Source of the DNA: a candidate division WOR-3 bacterium
GTDB lineage: Bacteria; Hydrothermota; Hydrothermia; Hydrothermales; JAJRUZ01
Direction: 5' to 3'
NCBI GenBank assembly: GCA_039804025.1
Contig: JBDRZP010000001.1
Span: 62,001-126,000 of the forward strand
DNA length: 64,000 bases
Every line of letters starts with the position of its first letter. Positions within the stretch are counted from its first letter, which is position 1. This document shows, piece by piece, positions 38,915 through 48,719 of the stretch. The position numbers were made by a program, and so were the translations under genes. The notes under the pieces are model-generated. The model did not search any database and was not told the origin of the DNA. It was given only the letters and a program-made list of their open reading frames with translations.

Positions 38915-40370
38915 AGATTTATTCAAAAATTTAAAGGGGGAGTTTATAAATTTCAAAAATGAAGAAGTAAAAGGTATATCAGAAAATTCAAAAGAAGTAG
39001 AAAAAAATTATGTGTTTATTACTTTAAAGGGAACAAAAACAAGCGGAAAAAATTTTATAAAAGAAGCAATAGAAAGGGGGGCAATTTGTATTGTAACAGA
39101 TGAAAAAATAAATGAAATTAAAGTGCCTCAGTTCATTACAGAAGATGTTTATGGGACAATGCATAAGATTCTGCAAAGGTTTTATTCAAAGCCTAAATTT
39201 AAAATCATAGGTGTTACAGGAACAAATGGAAAATCAACAATAACCAATTACCTTTCTTTTGTTTTTGATAAACTCGGAATTAAAAATGGGGTAATAGGAA
39301 CATTAAGTTCAAGAGTAAAAGATAAAATAATTTTCAAAGGTTACACAACACCTCCTGCAACTTATCTTTACAGAATTTTTAAGGAGATGGAGAAAGAAAA
39401 AATAGATTACCTTTTTATGGAAGTTACATCCCATGGTCTTGAGCAAAAGAGAATTTATGACATTACCTTAGAGGGACTTATATATACTGGAATAACAAGA
39501 GACCATCTTGATTTCCATAAAACAATGGAAAATTATTACCAAGCAAAGAAAAAGGCTTTTTATCTTTTAAGTAAAAATGCACCATCTCTTATCAATGTTG
39601 AAAATCCATACGGAAAAAGAATCTTTGAAGAAATTGATAATAAAAATAAAAAAAGTTATGGATTTTATCTTGAAGAATTAGATTACAGGATTTTTATCAA
39701 ATACATATCTTCTCAAGGTATGGGATTGAAAATTGAGTATAATAAAAGAGAAATAGATTTTGAAACAAAACTTATAGGTAAATTTAATGCCTATAACATA
39801 TGTGCTGTTTTTGCAATGCTTAAAGAACTCGGATTTAAAGAAGAAGATTTTTTAAAACCCTTAACTGAATTTGAAGGAATTGAAGGAAGGCTTGAAAAAA
39901 TTTCTTCTAAAAAGGGATTCTATATATACATAGATTATGCCCATACCCCTGATGCTTTAAATGCATCTCTTGAAACATTAAAAAGTTTACATCCTAAAAA
40001 ACTTATCACTATTTTTGGAGCAGGAGGCAACAGAGACAAGGAAAAAAGACCTATGATGGGAAGAATTGCTTCAGAGTATGCTGATATACTGATTCTTACC
40101 AATGATAATCCAAGATTTGAAGATCCGATCAAAATCATAGAGGATATTAAATCAGGAATTCCTGAGGGTGAACTTGATAAAGTAATAATTGAACCGGATA
40201 GAAGAAAAGCAATAAAAAAGGGGGTAGAACTTGCTGAAAAAGGTGATATTATTTTAATTGCAGGTAAAGGTCATGAGGACTACATGGAAATAAAGGGAGA
40301 AAAAATTCCCTTTAAAGACAAGGATGTTGTTATGGAAATACTTGAGGGAAATCATGAAAGAATTAGTTGA
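38904..40370 (+). CDS. murE: UDP-MurNAc-Ala-Glu--meso-diaminopimelate ligase MurE
   Basis: 488 residues in the three-domain Mur ligase layout. ATP-binding GVTGTNGKST is at ~103-112, followed by TTPPATYLYR and EVTSHGLEQKR. In the C-terminal domain the motif DNPR (~400, in LTNDNPRFEDP) marks meso-diaminopimelate specificity rather than lysine. The Lys for carbamylation is in a conserved SGLIYTGITRDHLDFH-type region (YTGITRDHLDFHKTM). It adds the third residue to the peptide stem. Overlaps ftsI by 11 bp and murF by 17 bp. Confidence 0.95.
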   Translation: MNLKDLFKNLKGEFINFKNEEVKGISENSKEVEKNYVFITLKGTKTSGKNFIKEAIERGAICIVTDEKINEIKVPQFITEDVYGTMHKILQRFYSKPKFKIIGVTGTNGKSTITNYLSFVFDKLGIKNGVIGTLSSRVKDKIIFKGYTTPPATYLYRIFKEMEKEKIDYLFMEVTSHGLEQKRIYDITLEGLIYTGITRDHLDFHKTMENYYQAKKKAFYLLSKNAPSLINVENPYGKRIFEEIDNKNKKSYGFYLEELDYRIFIKYISSQGMGLKIEYNKREIDFETKLIGKFNAYNICAVFAMLKELGFKEEDFLKPLTEFEGIEGRLEKISSKKGFYIYIDYAHTPDALNASLETLKSLHPKKLITIFGAGGNRDKEKRPMMGRIASEYADILILTNDNPRFEDPIKIIEDIKSGIPEGELDKVIIEPDRRKAIKKGVELAEKGDIILIAGKGHEDYMEIKGEKIPFKDKDVVMEILEGNHERIS

Positions 40371-41637
40371 AAAAATTTTAAAAGATTTAAAATCTGTAAA
40401 AATTGACTCTCGGGAAATTAAAGAAGGTGATATATTTTTTGCTTTGAGAGGAGAGAAAACTCATGGTGCTTATTTTGTAGAGGATGCACTAAAAAGGGGA
40501 GCTAAACTTGCAATTTTACCAAAAGAATTTGAAAACAAATTCAAAAATGAGAAAATAATTTTTGTTGAAGATACCCTCAAATTTTTAATTGAACTTGCAA
40601 AAGAAAGAAGGAAAAATTTAAAGGGGAAAATTATTGCAATTACAGGAACTGTTGGAAAAACCACTTTAAAGTTCATGTTATCACACATAATGAATAAAAA
40701 TAATAAGAAAAATTTTCCATCTCCAAAAAGCTATAACAACTTTATCGGTGCTTCCTTAACACTTTTAAATGCACCTCCTGAAACTGATTATATAATAATG
40801 GAAGCAGGGATAAATAAAGAAGGTGAAATGGAGGAACTTCGTGAAATTATAAAACCCGATTTAGGAATTTTAACAAAAATAGGGCCAGGACATCTTGAAG
40901 GACTTAAAAGTATTGAAAAAGTTGTAGAAGAAAAATCAAAACTTTTTGAAAAATTACCACCTGATGGTTTTTTAGTTGTTAATAAAAATTCACCTTACAT
41001 TCATCTAATAAAAACAAAAGCAAACATAGTATATTATGAGGTTAAAGAAAAAAATTTAAAATGGGATGGTAAATATTTCATCTATAAAAATGATTTCAAT
41101 TTCAGAATAAATGTTCCAAGTTTTGGTATGGTAGAAAATGCACTCTCGGCTTTAAAGACATCTTTTCTACTTAAACTCAACATAAGTGAAGATATATTTG
41201 ATGATTTTAAATTCCCTGAACTCAGAATGCAGTTAATAAATTACAAGGATGCAATAATAATTCTTGATGCCTATAATGCAAATCCTCTTTCCATGGAAGA
41301 TGCAATAAAAACTGGAACCTTTTTCAATAAAAAGGAAAAATTCCTTTTTATGGGAGATATGTTAGAACTTGGTGAATATTCAGAGTTTTATCACAGGGAA
41401 ATAGCAAGAATTTTAAAAGCAAAAAATTATAATGCTGTTTTTACCTTAGGAGAATATTCAAGATTTACTTCAGAAGAAAGTGAAAAACTGGGTCTTTTTT
41501 CTTCACATTATACTGACAAAAATAAAATGAAAGAAAAATTAAAAGAGATCTTAGAGAGAAACGTTCTAATTGTAATAAAAGGTTCAAGAAAAATGGAAAT
41601 GGAAAAAATTTTGGAGGGTGTAATAAATGTTCCTTGA
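40354..41637 (+). CDS. murF: UDP-MurNAc-tripeptide--D-Ala-D-Ala ligase MurF
   Basis: 427 residues from ATG 40354, preceded by GAGGG. IDSREIKEGDIFFALRGEKTHG is the MurF N-terminal signature; the ATP site is ITGTVGKTT (~95); EAGINKEGEMEEL and ILDAYNANPLSM confirm it. It attaches D-Ala-D-Ala to the muropeptide in the cytoplasm. The open frame starts earlier (40324) but the internal ATG gives the proper N-terminus. No ddl gene is in the cluster. Confidence 0.94.
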   Translation: MKELVEKILKDLKSVKIDSREIKEGDIFFALRGEKTHGAYFVEDALKRGAKLAILPKEFENKFKNEKIIFVEDTLKFLIELAKERRKNLKGKIIAITGTVGKTTLKFMLSHIMNKNNKKNFPSPKSYNNFIGASLTLLNAPPETDYIIMEAGINKEGEMEELREIIKPDLGILTKIGPGHLEGLKSIEKVVEEKSKLFEKLPPDGFLVVNKNSPYIHLIKTKANIVYYEVKEKNLKWDGKYFIYKNDFNFRINVPSFGMVENALSALKTSFLLKLNISEDIFDDFKFPELRMQLINYKDAIIILDAYNANPLSMEDAIKTGTFFNKKEKFLFMGDMLELGEYSEFYHREIARILKAKNYNAVFTLGEYSRFTSEESEKLGLFSSHYTDKNKMKEKLKEILERNVLIVIKGSRKMEMEKILEGVINVP

Positions 41638-42703
41638 ATTTTTATATCCTCTTAAAAGTTTATGGACTCCCTTTAATTTATTTGGATATGTCACATTCAG
41701 AGCTCTCTATGCTGCTGTTACTTCCTTCTTACTGACTATTATTATAATGCCCTACTATTTAAAGCTTTCCAAAAAATTCAACTTAAGAGAAAAAATAAAG
41801 GAAGATGTTCCTGAACATCATAAAAAAAAGGAGGGGACACCCACATCAGGAGGATTAATAATTGTTATAAGTGTAATAATTTCCCTTTTGCTTTGGGCTG
41901 ATCTTAAAAATCCCTTTATTTATGCTGCCCTTCTTCCCTTCTTGGGTTTTTCTTTTGTAGGATTTCTTGATGATATAAGAAAAACTAAAAACAGAAAGGG
42001 ACTTAACCAGGTTCCTAAATTTTTATTACAAGTTATTGTTACCTTAATTTTTATTTCCTTTTATTTCTTTATTTACAGCCCTGAAATCAGGTTTAAAACA
42101 CAGATGCTCTTTTTCAAAAATATACTTCTCTCCCTTGATTTTCTTTACCCCTTTTTAATATTTTTCATGTATCTTGGTACAATAAACTCAGTTAACTTAA
42201 CCGACGGACTTGACGGTCTTGCAGCTGGTGTTGCAGCTCCTGTTATTTTTGCTTTCACAGTTTTTGCTTATGTGGGTGGGCACTTCAAAATAGCAAACTA
42301 TTTAAATGTTCTCTTTATACCAAAATCCTGGGAAATATCTGTATTCGGCTCTGCTCTTCTCGGTTCAACAATTGGTTTTTTATGGTTCAATTCATACCCT
42401 GCTGAAATTTTTATGGGGGATACAGGCTCTCACGCAATTGGAGGAGGAATTGCATCAATGGCTGCTCTTATTAAACATGAGCTCCTTCTCCCAATTGCTG
42501 GATTTGTTTTTGTTATAGAAGCTTTAAGTGTTATGATACAGGTATTTTCTTATAGAAGATTCGGGAAAAGAGTATTTCTAATTGCACCTCTCCATCACCA
42601 TTTTGAAAAAAAAGGATTTTCTGAACCAAAAATTGTGGTAAGATTCTGGATAACATCCTTAATTTTTTCTCTTATAGCAGTAAGCACTTTAAAAATCAGA
42701 TGA
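41627..42703 (+). CDS. mraY: Phospho-MurNAc-pentapeptide transferase MraY
   Basis: 358 residues, ten hydrophobic segments. Catalytic motifs: GFLDDIRKTKNRKGLNQVPKF, NSVNLTDGLDGLAAG and FMGDTGSHAIGG, plus the C-terminal IAPLHHHFEKKG loop. It makes lipid I at the inner membrane from UDP-MurNAc-pentapeptide and undecaprenyl phosphate. Also recognisable is KKEGTPTSGGLII. Overlaps murF by 11 bp and murD by 4 bp. Confidence 0.97.
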   Translation: MFLEFLYPLKSLWTPFNLFGYVTFRALYAAVTSFLLTIIIMPYYLKLSKKFNLREKIKEDVPEHHKKKEGTPTSGGLIIVISVIISLLLWADLKNPFIYAALLPFLGFSFVGFLDDIRKTKNRKGLNQVPKFLLQVIVTLIFISFYFFIYSPEIRFKTQMLFFKNILLSLDFLYPFLIFFMYLGTINSVNLTDGLDGLAAGVAAPVIFAFTVFAYVGGHFKIANYLNVLFIPKSWEISVFGSALLGSTIGFLWFNSYPAEIFMGDTGSHAIGGGIASMAALIKHELLLPIAGFVFVIEALSVMIQVFSYRRFGKRVFLIAPLHHHFEKKGFSEPKIVVRFWITSLIFSLIAVSTLKIR

Positions 42704-43956
42704 AGAATGCAATCTGGGGATTCGGTTCTTCTGGAAAATCTGTTTTTTCCTTTATGTTAAAAGAAGGATTAAAACCTTTTGTAATAGATAAAAAATTTCA
42801 GAATGAGCATCTTTTACCTTTATTTGATAGAATTATATTATCACCGGGAATAGCTTTAAATCATCATCAATTCAGAAACTTGATAAAGAACAGTAAAACC
42901 ATAATACCAGAACTCGAATTTGGTTTTAATTTAATAAATGGAAAAATAATTGCAATAACAGGAACAAATGGTAAAACCACAACAACACACCTTATTTATA
43001 ATATCTTAAAAGAAAATCTAAAAAATAAAAGGGTTTTTCTTGGAGGTAATATAGGAAAACCACTTACTGACCTTTACTACAGAGAAGGTATTTTTGTTCT
43101 TGAAGTTTCAAGTTTTCAGCTTCAATTTATAAAAAGATTTAAACCTGATATCGCCTGTATTTTAAATATTTCAGAAGATCATCTTGATTCCCATAATTCC
43201 TTTGAAGAATATAGAGAGTCAAAATTAAAGATTTTCAAAAATATGGGAAAAGGTGATTATCTAATTTTGAATTATGAGGATGAAAATTTAAAGAATATAA
43301 AAAATAATAATATCAATATCCTTTATGTATCTTTAAGAGAAAAAGTAAATGGAATTTATTACTCACAGGGAAAATTTATAATTAATCTTTTTGATAAAAG
43401 AGAAATAATAGAAGATGAGTTTGAAAATTTTATAGGTCCTGGAAATAAGTATAATTTAGCTTTTTCCATTTTAGTAAGTTATCTTATGGGTATAAATAAG
43501 GAAAAAATTGTTCTAATTTTAAAAAAATTAAAACCACTACCTCATCGCCTTGAAATTGTTAAAAAGGAAAAGGATATTTTATGGATTAATGATTCAAAAT
43601 CCACAAACCCTCATTCCGTCCTTTATGCTTTAAAATCTTTTAATAGCAAAAATATAATTCTTATACTCGGCGGGAAAAACAAAAATATTTCCTTTGATTC
43701 AATAAAAGAAGAAGTTAAAAAGAAGGTTAAAAAAATAATTCTTTATGGAGAAGCTGGTGAATTTCTTGAAAATAATTTAAGTGGCTTAAAAGAGATAAAA
43801 AGAGTTAAAACCGTAAAAGATGCTGTTTATGAAGCAAAAAGAAGTTCTGATAAGGGAGACATTGTTCTTTTCTCCCCAGGACTTGCAAGTTTTGATCAGT
43901 ATAAAAATTATGCAGAACGTGGTGAGGATTTTAAAAGATGGGTGAAAGAAATTTAA
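42700..43956 (+). CDS. murD: UDP-MurNAc-Ala--D-glutamate ligase MurD
   Basis: 418 residues. The short Rossmann N-terminus (AIWGFGSSGKSVF) is followed by LSPGIAL, the ATP site AITGTNGKTTTT (~85-96), EVSSFQLQFI, NISEDHLDSH, and the C-terminal WINDSKSTNP and ILGGKNKN motifs. It adds D-Glu to UDP-MurNAc-Ala. Shares a 4-bp overlap with mraY and 19 bp with ftsW. Slightly short in the N-domain compared with ~440 residues usual. Confidence 0.94.
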   Translation: MKNAIWGFGSSGKSVFSFMLKEGLKPFVIDKKFQNEHLLPLFDRIILSPGIALNHHQFRNLIKNSKTIIPELEFGFNLINGKIIAITGTNGKTTTTHLIYNILKENLKNKRVFLGGNIGKPLTDLYYREGIFVLEVSSFQLQFIKRFKPDIACILNISEDHLDSHNSFEEYRESKLKIFKNMGKGDYLILNYEDENLKNIKNNNINILYVSLREKVNGIYYSQGKFIINLFDKREIIEDEFENFIGPGNKYNLAFSILVSYLMGINKEKIVLILKKLKPLPHRLEIVKKEKDILWINDSKSTNPHSVLYALKSFNSKNIILILGGKNKNISFDSIKEEVKKKVKKIILYGEAGEFLENNLSGLKEIKRVKTVKDAVYEAKRSSDKGDIVLFSPGLASFDQYKNYAERGEDFKRWVKEI

Positions 43957-45032
43957 TTTTATCGGTTTTTATACTATCTCTTTTATCCTTTATCTTTCTT
44001 TTCTCCTCTAATTTTTACTCCTGGATATTTAAAGGTGAGGAAGTTTTTCTTGATACGCTTTTAAAAATTCTTTCAAGAAATATCTTAAATGTGGTTTCCT
44101 TCTTTATGGGAATTATTATTCCATTATCTTTTCTTAAAAGTACAAGATTTTTAATAAGTTGGTCACTTTTATTTTTCCTTTTAGTTCCCATTATTTTAGA
44201 TATCTCAATAAAAAACACCTACAGATGGATTACATTTTATGATTTCACAATACAACCTTCAGAAATATTTAAAATTGGATTTTTACTTCAGATTTCCAAT
44301 TTTTTAAGTGAGCCTCAAAATCCTCTGAGAGTATTAGGTTTTTTAACTTATCTTTTACTTGCCCTTATCTTTCTTTACCTTATACCTCACTTTTCAATGA
44401 TAGTTTCTATAATATTTGTAACAGGAACTCTTATTTTCCTTAAAGGTATAAAATTCAAATACTTTCTAATAGCATTTATTATATTACCTCTTTTACTTCT
44501 TTCCCTTATATTTATAAAAAAAAGTTATGTAATGAGTAGAATAAAAAGTTATAGGAGTGGGGAAGTAGTATACCAAGTAAAACAAGCAAAAATAGCAATA
44601 TCAAGAGGGGGAATTTTCGGGGTAGGTATCGGTAAAGGAAAAATTAAATATAAATTTTTACCAGATCTATCAAAGGACTTTATATTTTCTCTGATTGCAG
44701 AAGAAACAGGACTTGTTGGTATCTCTATTTTAATTTTTATTTATTTGATTTTAATTAAAAGTTTAATTGATAGTGCTCTTTTAATAGAAGATGAATTTTT
44801 TAAAACTTATGTGCTCGGGACTGCTATTTTTACATTTTTTAATGTTTTTGTTCATATTTCTGTAAATCTGGGAATTCTTCCTGTTACAGGTGTACCACTA
44901 CCTCTTATTTCCTATGGGGGTTCCTCGGGAATAACTTATTCTTTTTTATTTGGCTCCTGCTATAATATCATTGCAAATAGGGAAATTTTAAGAGAGGAGA
45001 AAATAGAATTATTATGGTCAAGATATTCATAA
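43938..45032 (+). CDS. ftsW: Peptidoglycan glycosyltransferase FtsW (SEDS family)
   Basis: 364 residues with about ten membrane helices. SEDS motifs: YRWITFYDFTIQPSEIFKIG, YQVKQAKIAISRGGIFGVGIGKGKIKYKFLPD (split by the conserved Gly-rich turn), FSLIAEETGLVG and the signature GVPLPLISYGGSS (~317-329). It polymerises lipid II at the septum with FtsI. The conserved aspartate (K-x-x-LPDLSKDFIFS) is present. Overlaps murD and murG by 19 bp each. Confidence 0.95.
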   Translation: MGERNLILSVFILSLLSFIFLFSSNFYSWIFKGEEVFLDTLLKILSRNILNVVSFFMGIIIPLSFLKSTRFLISWSLLFFLLVPIILDISIKNTYRWITFYDFTIQPSEIFKIGFLLQISNFLSEPQNPLRVLGFLTYLLLALIFLYLIPHFSMIVSIIFVTGTLIFLKGIKFKYFLIAFIILPLLLLSLIFIKKSYVMSRIKSYRSGEVVYQVKQAKIAISRGGIFGVGIGKGKIKYKFLPDLSKDFIFSLIAEETGLVGISILIFIYLILIKSLIDSALLIEDEFFKTYVLGTAIFTFFNVFVHISVNLGILPVTGVPLPLISYGGSSGITYSFLFGSCYNIIANREILREEKIELLWSRYS

Positions 45033-46045
45033 TAACAGGTGGAACCGGTGGTCACATTTTTCCTGCACTGGAAGTAAAAAAATTCCTTGAAAGTTTGAAT
45101 TTTAAAACTTATTTATTAGCTTCCTTGAAAGATGATACAGATTTTAATATAAATTTTGACTTTAAATTTGATTCAGCACCTTTTAAAGGTCAAAACTTTA
45201 AAAAAATCTTTTTAAACATTTTTAAGATTTTAAAGGGAACTTTTCAGAGCTTTTTGTTTATTTTAAAAATTAACCCTCATATGATATTTATTTTCGGAAG
45301 TTATGCTTCCTTTCCTTTTTTTATTCCTTCACTTCTAATGAGAAAAAAAATATTTGTTTTTGAACAGAATTCAATACCTGGAGTTGTTACAAAAATTTTC
45401 AGTAAATTTTCCAATAAAATTTTTGTGAGTTTTAAGGAAACAGAAAAATTCTTAAGAAAAAAATGTATTTTACTTTCTAATCCTGTTAGAAATTTAAAAT
45501 TAATACCAAGGGAAGAAGCAAGGAGGATACTTAATATTCCCCTTGATAAAAGAACCATACTCTTTTTAGGAGGGAGTCAAGGTGCTAAAAAACTTATTGA
45601 ATTATCTCACAAATATTCTGAAATCACAGACGATACTATACTCACTCTTGCTGGTAAATTTTATGAAGAATATAAAGAAAAATTAAAAAGAGAAAATTTT
45701 TATCTTTTTCCTTTTAGAAATGATATGGAAAACTTTTATTCTGCCTGTGATGTTGTAGTATCAAGATCAGGAGCCGGAGCAGTTTTTGAAATTTTAAAAA
45801 TAAAGAAAAAAGCAATTTTTATTCCATTCCCATATGCTGCAGATAATCACCAGCATTATAACGCCCTTTTTGCTAAAAGATACGGAACATTTAAAATCCT
45901 TATTGAAGAAAAAGTGGATCCTTTTATTTTAAAAAAGGAAATAGATGAAATTTTTAAAGAAAAAGAAAACTTTAAAGAATTACCTGACTGGAGAAAAATT
46001 TTAAAAAGGGAGATAAAGTCATGTTATTCGTGCATACAGGAATAA
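45014..46045 (+). CDS. murG: UDP-GlcNAc--MurNAc-pentapeptide-lipid GlcNAc transferase MurG
   Basis: 343 residues, GT-B fold. N-terminal GGTGGHIFPALEV, the FEQNSIPG motif (usually H-E-Q-N), FLGGSQGAKKL at the inter-domain hinge, and the C-terminal SRSGAGAVFEIL with FIPFPYAADNHQHYNA that bind UDP-GlcNAc. It converts lipid I to lipid II at the inner face of the membrane. Overlaps murC by 25 bp. Confidence 0.96.
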   Translation: MVKIFIITGGTGGHIFPALEVKKFLESLNFKTYLLASLKDDTDFNINFDFKFDSAPFKGQNFKKIFLNIFKILKGTFQSFLFILKINPHMIFIFGSYASFPFFIPSLLMRKKIFVFEQNSIPGVVTKIFSKFSNKIFVSFKETEKFLRKKCILLSNPVRNLKLIPREEARRILNIPLDKRTILFLGGSQGAKKLIELSHKYSEITDDTILTLAGKFYEEYKEKLKRENFYLFPFRNDMENFYSACDVVVSRSGAGAVFEILKIKKKAIFIPFPYAADNHQHYNALFAKRYGTFKILIEEKVDPFILKKEIDEIFKEKENFKELPDWRKILKREIKSCYSCIQE

Positions 46046-47391
46046 AAAAGATACATTTCGTTGGAATAGGTGGCTCAGGGATGTCAGGGATGGCTGAAAT
46101 TTTAAAACATATGGGTTTTGAAATAACAGGAAGTGATATAAGAAAAAGTGAAACTACAAAGAGACTTGAAGTTCTCGGAATAAAAGTATTTTACAAACAC
46201 AGTAAGGAAAATATAAAGGATCAGGATCTCGTTGTTTATTCCAGTGCAATTTCTATGGATAATATTGAAATTAAGGAAGCTAAAAAAAGAGGAATTCCTG
46301 TAATAAGAAGAGCGGAGATGCTTGCTGAACTTACAAAAATCAAATTCTCAATATGTATAACAGGAGCACATGGAAAATCAACTACAACAACAATGATCTC
46401 TAATCTACTTAAAAATGCAGGTCTTGAACCAACAACAATAGTTGGAGGAATAATAAGAGGTATGGATACGGGTGGAATATTTGGATGGGGACAATTTCTT
46501 GTAACAGAAGCAGATGAATCTGACAGGTCATTTCTTCATCTCTTTCCCAGTATAGGTGTGATAACAAATATTGATAAGGAACATCTTGATACCTATAAAA
46601 CAATGAAAGCTTTAAAGGAAGCCTTTAAAGAATTTATGTTAAAAGTCCCCTTTTATGGTGGTGTAGTTTATTGTGGTGATGACAAAAACTTAAGAAAAAT
46701 TGCAGAGGAAGTAGAAAGAAAAAAAATAAGTTATGGTTTTAACAAATTTAATGATATCTATGCTTACAACATAAATTTAAAGGAAACGAAAAGTGAATTT
46801 GAAGTAAAGGTAAAAGGAGAAAATATTGGAAAATTTGAGCTTAATATACCTGGAATGCACAACATTTTAAACTCTCTTGCAGCAATTGGTGTTTCCTACT
46901 TACTTAAAATTCCTTTTTATATAACAAAAAAAACTCTAATGGAATTTAAAGGCGTAAAAAGGAGATTTGAATTTAAAGGTATAAAAAAGGGAATTGGACT
47001 TATAGACGATTATGCACATCATCCAACAGAAATAAAAGAATTTTTAAAAACAGCAAAAAACTTCTGGAAAAATGGAAGAATTCTGGTAGTCTTTCAGCCC
47101 CATAGATACACAAGAACAAAAATATTATGGAAGGGAATTGCAGAAAGTTTAAGTCTTTCAGATATTGTAATAGTTTTACCCATTTATCCCGCAGGTGAAA
47201 AGAAAATAAAAGGAGTAACTCATAAACTCATACTTAGGGAACTTAAAAAATATTCAAATTCTGTTTATGATGGAGAAAAAAATCTAAAAGAAAAAATTTT
47301 AAATATAGTAAAAGAAGGTGATCTTATATGTTCTGTTGGTGCAGGCAATGTTTACAAAATCGTGGAGGAGATATATGATAGTATTAACTAA
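46021..47391 (+). CDS. murC: UDP-MurNAc--L-alanine ligase MurC
   Basis: 456 residues. N-terminal HFVGIGGSGMSGMAEIL, ATP site ITGAHGKSTTT (~114), EADESDRSFL, NIDKEHLDTYK and C-terminal LIDDYAHHPTEIKE and FQPHRYTRT. It attaches L-Ala to UDP-MurNAc, the first step of stem-peptide synthesis. GGGAG-like GGGAG at ~46007 is a plausible ribosome site. Overlaps murG by 25 bp and murB by 17 bp. Confidence 0.96.
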   Translation: MLFVHTGIKKIHFVGIGGSGMSGMAEILKHMGFEITGSDIRKSETTKRLEVLGIKVFYKHSKENIKDQDLVVYSSAISMDNIEIKEAKKRGIPVIRRAEMLAELTKIKFSICITGAHGKSTTTTMISNLLKNAGLEPTTIVGGIIRGMDTGGIFGWGQFLVTEADESDRSFLHLFPSIGVITNIDKEHLDTYKTMKALKEAFKEFMLKVPFYGGVVYCGDDKNLRKIAEEVERKKISYGFNKFNDIYAYNINLKETKSEFEVKVKGENIGKFELNIPGMHNILNSLAAIGVSYLLKIPFYITKKTLMEFKGVKRRFEFKGIKKGIGLIDDYAHHPTEIKEFLKTAKNFWKNGRILVVFQPHRYTRTKILWKGIAESLSLSDIVIVLPIYPAGEKKIKGVTHKLILRELKKYSNSVYDGEKNLKEKILNIVKEGDLICSVGAGNVYKIVEEIYDSIN

Positions 47392-48262
47392 TAAAAACTT
47401 TATAAAAAGAAATATAAATTTAAAAAACAAAAATACTTTAAGGATTAGCTCAACAGCATCTTTTTATGCTGAACCACGGAATGTAGATGAAATTTTTGAT
47501 GCTCTTGAATTTGCTGAAAAAAGAGGATTAAAAACTCTCTTTATTGGAGGAGGCTCAAATATTCTACTACCTGACGGTGTGTTCGATGTCCTCGTTATTT
47601 CCACTTCCAGTTTAAAAGAATTTATATATACTGATGATGGAGTAATTGCTGATGCAGGGGTTAAGTTTTCAGAACTAATCAAAAGTCTATCGGAAAAAGG
47701 ATTAGGTGGACTTGAATTTACAGCAGGAATACCTGCTACTGTCGGAGGAGCAATTTATATGAACTTAGGAAGCATGGGAAAGGAAATATCACAATATTTA
47801 AAAGAAATATTTGTTTATGAAAATGGATTTTTAAAAAAATTAAAAAGAGAAGAAATTGAATTTTCTTACAGGAAAGGTTATACAAAGGGAATTATAATAA
47901 GTGCTTATTTCAAACTGGAAAAAAAAGATAAAAAAGTAATAAAAGAAGAAATTATATCAATTTTAAATAGAAAGAGGGAAACTCAACCTCTTGAATATCC
48001 TTCAGCAGGATGTGTTTTCAAGAATCCATCAAAGGAACAACCTGCTGGAAAATTGATTGAGCTTGCAGGTTTAAAGGGTTTAAGAATTGGAGGCGCTGAA
48101 GTTTCAAGAAAACATGCTAACTTTATCATAAATGTAAACAATGCTAAATCTTCCGATATAAAGGAAATTATAAAAATTGTGCAAGAAAAAGTTTACGAAA
48201 AATTTGGAATAAAACTAAAAAGAGAACTTATATATGCAGAGGAAATTTTAAATGAGAGGTAA
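47375..48262 (+). CDS. murB: UDP-N-acetylenolpyruvoylglucosamine reductase MurB
   Basis: 295 residues from ATG 47375, which has GGAGGAG just before it. FAD-binding motifs FIGGGSNILLPD and GLEFTAGIPATVGGAIYMN; substrate motif RKRETQPLEYPSAGCVFKNP; terminal AEVSRKHANFIIN. The residue that protonates the enol is normally Ser (AGS-x-FKNP); here it is Cys (AGCVFKNP), a substitution also seen in other MurB proteins. It reduces the enolpyruvyl group to give UDP-MurNAc. The frame is open back to 47318 inside murC, but the internal start is correct. Confidence 0.94.
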   Translation: MIVLTNKNFIKRNINLKNKNTLRISSTASFYAEPRNVDEIFDALEFAEKRGLKTLFIGGGSNILLPDGVFDVLVISTSSLKEFIYTDDGVIADAGVKFSELIKSLSEKGLGGLEFTAGIPATVGGAIYMNLGSMGKEISQYLKEIFVYENGFLKKLKREEIEFSYRKGYTKGIIISAYFKLEKKDKKVIKEEIISILNRKRETQPLEYPSAGCVFKNPSKEQPAGKLIELAGLKGLRIGGAEVSRKHANFIINVNNAKSSDIKEIIKIVQEKVYEKFGIKLKRELIYAEEILNER

Positions 48263-48719
48263 AAGGAAATTTTTCATTCTCCTTTTATTTTTATTTGGAT
48301 TTAAAAAGGCAAATAAAGTTAATTCAAACTATTATGGAGAAATAATTGCAAAGTATGGAAGAGAAAGCTTTTTAACATCTACTGGATTTCTTTTAAAGAT
48401 AAAGGATAAAGAAATTGTAGATTCATTACCACAAATTTTAAATTTAAATATAAAAATAGAACCAGATAGTCTTAAATTTAACTCTTTTCTTTATCCTTCT
48501 TCAGAACTTTTAAAAAAAATAAAAGAGATGAATCCTCAATTTTATAGAAAGATAGAGTATGTAGATCCTATGAGCCTTACAATTTATACCAAAGATAAAA
48601 AAATTATTCGATTCGGTCTTGGAAGATTTGCTAAAAAAATCAACTATTTAAAAAATTTAAAGGAATTTAAAGATTCCTTAAACCTTGAAATTTTATCTTT
48701 TTTAGAAGGAGGCAAATAA
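48252..48719 (+). CDS. ftsQ: Short FtsQ/DivIB-like division protein lacking a recognisable POTRA domain
   Basis: 155 residues; canonical FtsQ is ~250 or more. A basic start (MRGKRK) and one membrane segment (~7-17) are followed directly by a region resembling the FtsQ beta domain: TSTGFLLKIKDKEIVDSLPQIL (strand, 'd.eG.v...lP.i'), the helix SELLKKIKEMNP, then DPMSLTIYTKDKKIIRFGLGRFAKKINYLKNL (L-x-L-x-D/K-x-x-x-I/V-x-x-G followed by the KL-x-x-L helix). The ~70-residue POTRA domain that should follow the membrane helix is missing. Position between murB and ftsA supports FtsQ. It ends one base before the ftsA ATG, with GGAGG of the ftsA ribosome site inside it. Confidence 0.65.
   Translation: MRGKRKFFILLLFLFGFKKANKVNSNYYGEIIAKYGRESFLTSTGFLLKIKDKEIVDSLPQILNLNIKIEPDSLKFNSFLYPSSELLKKIKEMNPQFYRKIEYVDPMSLTIYTKDKKIIRFGLGRFAKKINYLKNLKEFKDSLNLEILSFLEGGK

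Noticed and set aside
42385-42393. GTTCAATTC inside mraY
   Set aside because: Only the single closing G-C pair is possible, so no T-arm stem forms, and it is internal to a gene.
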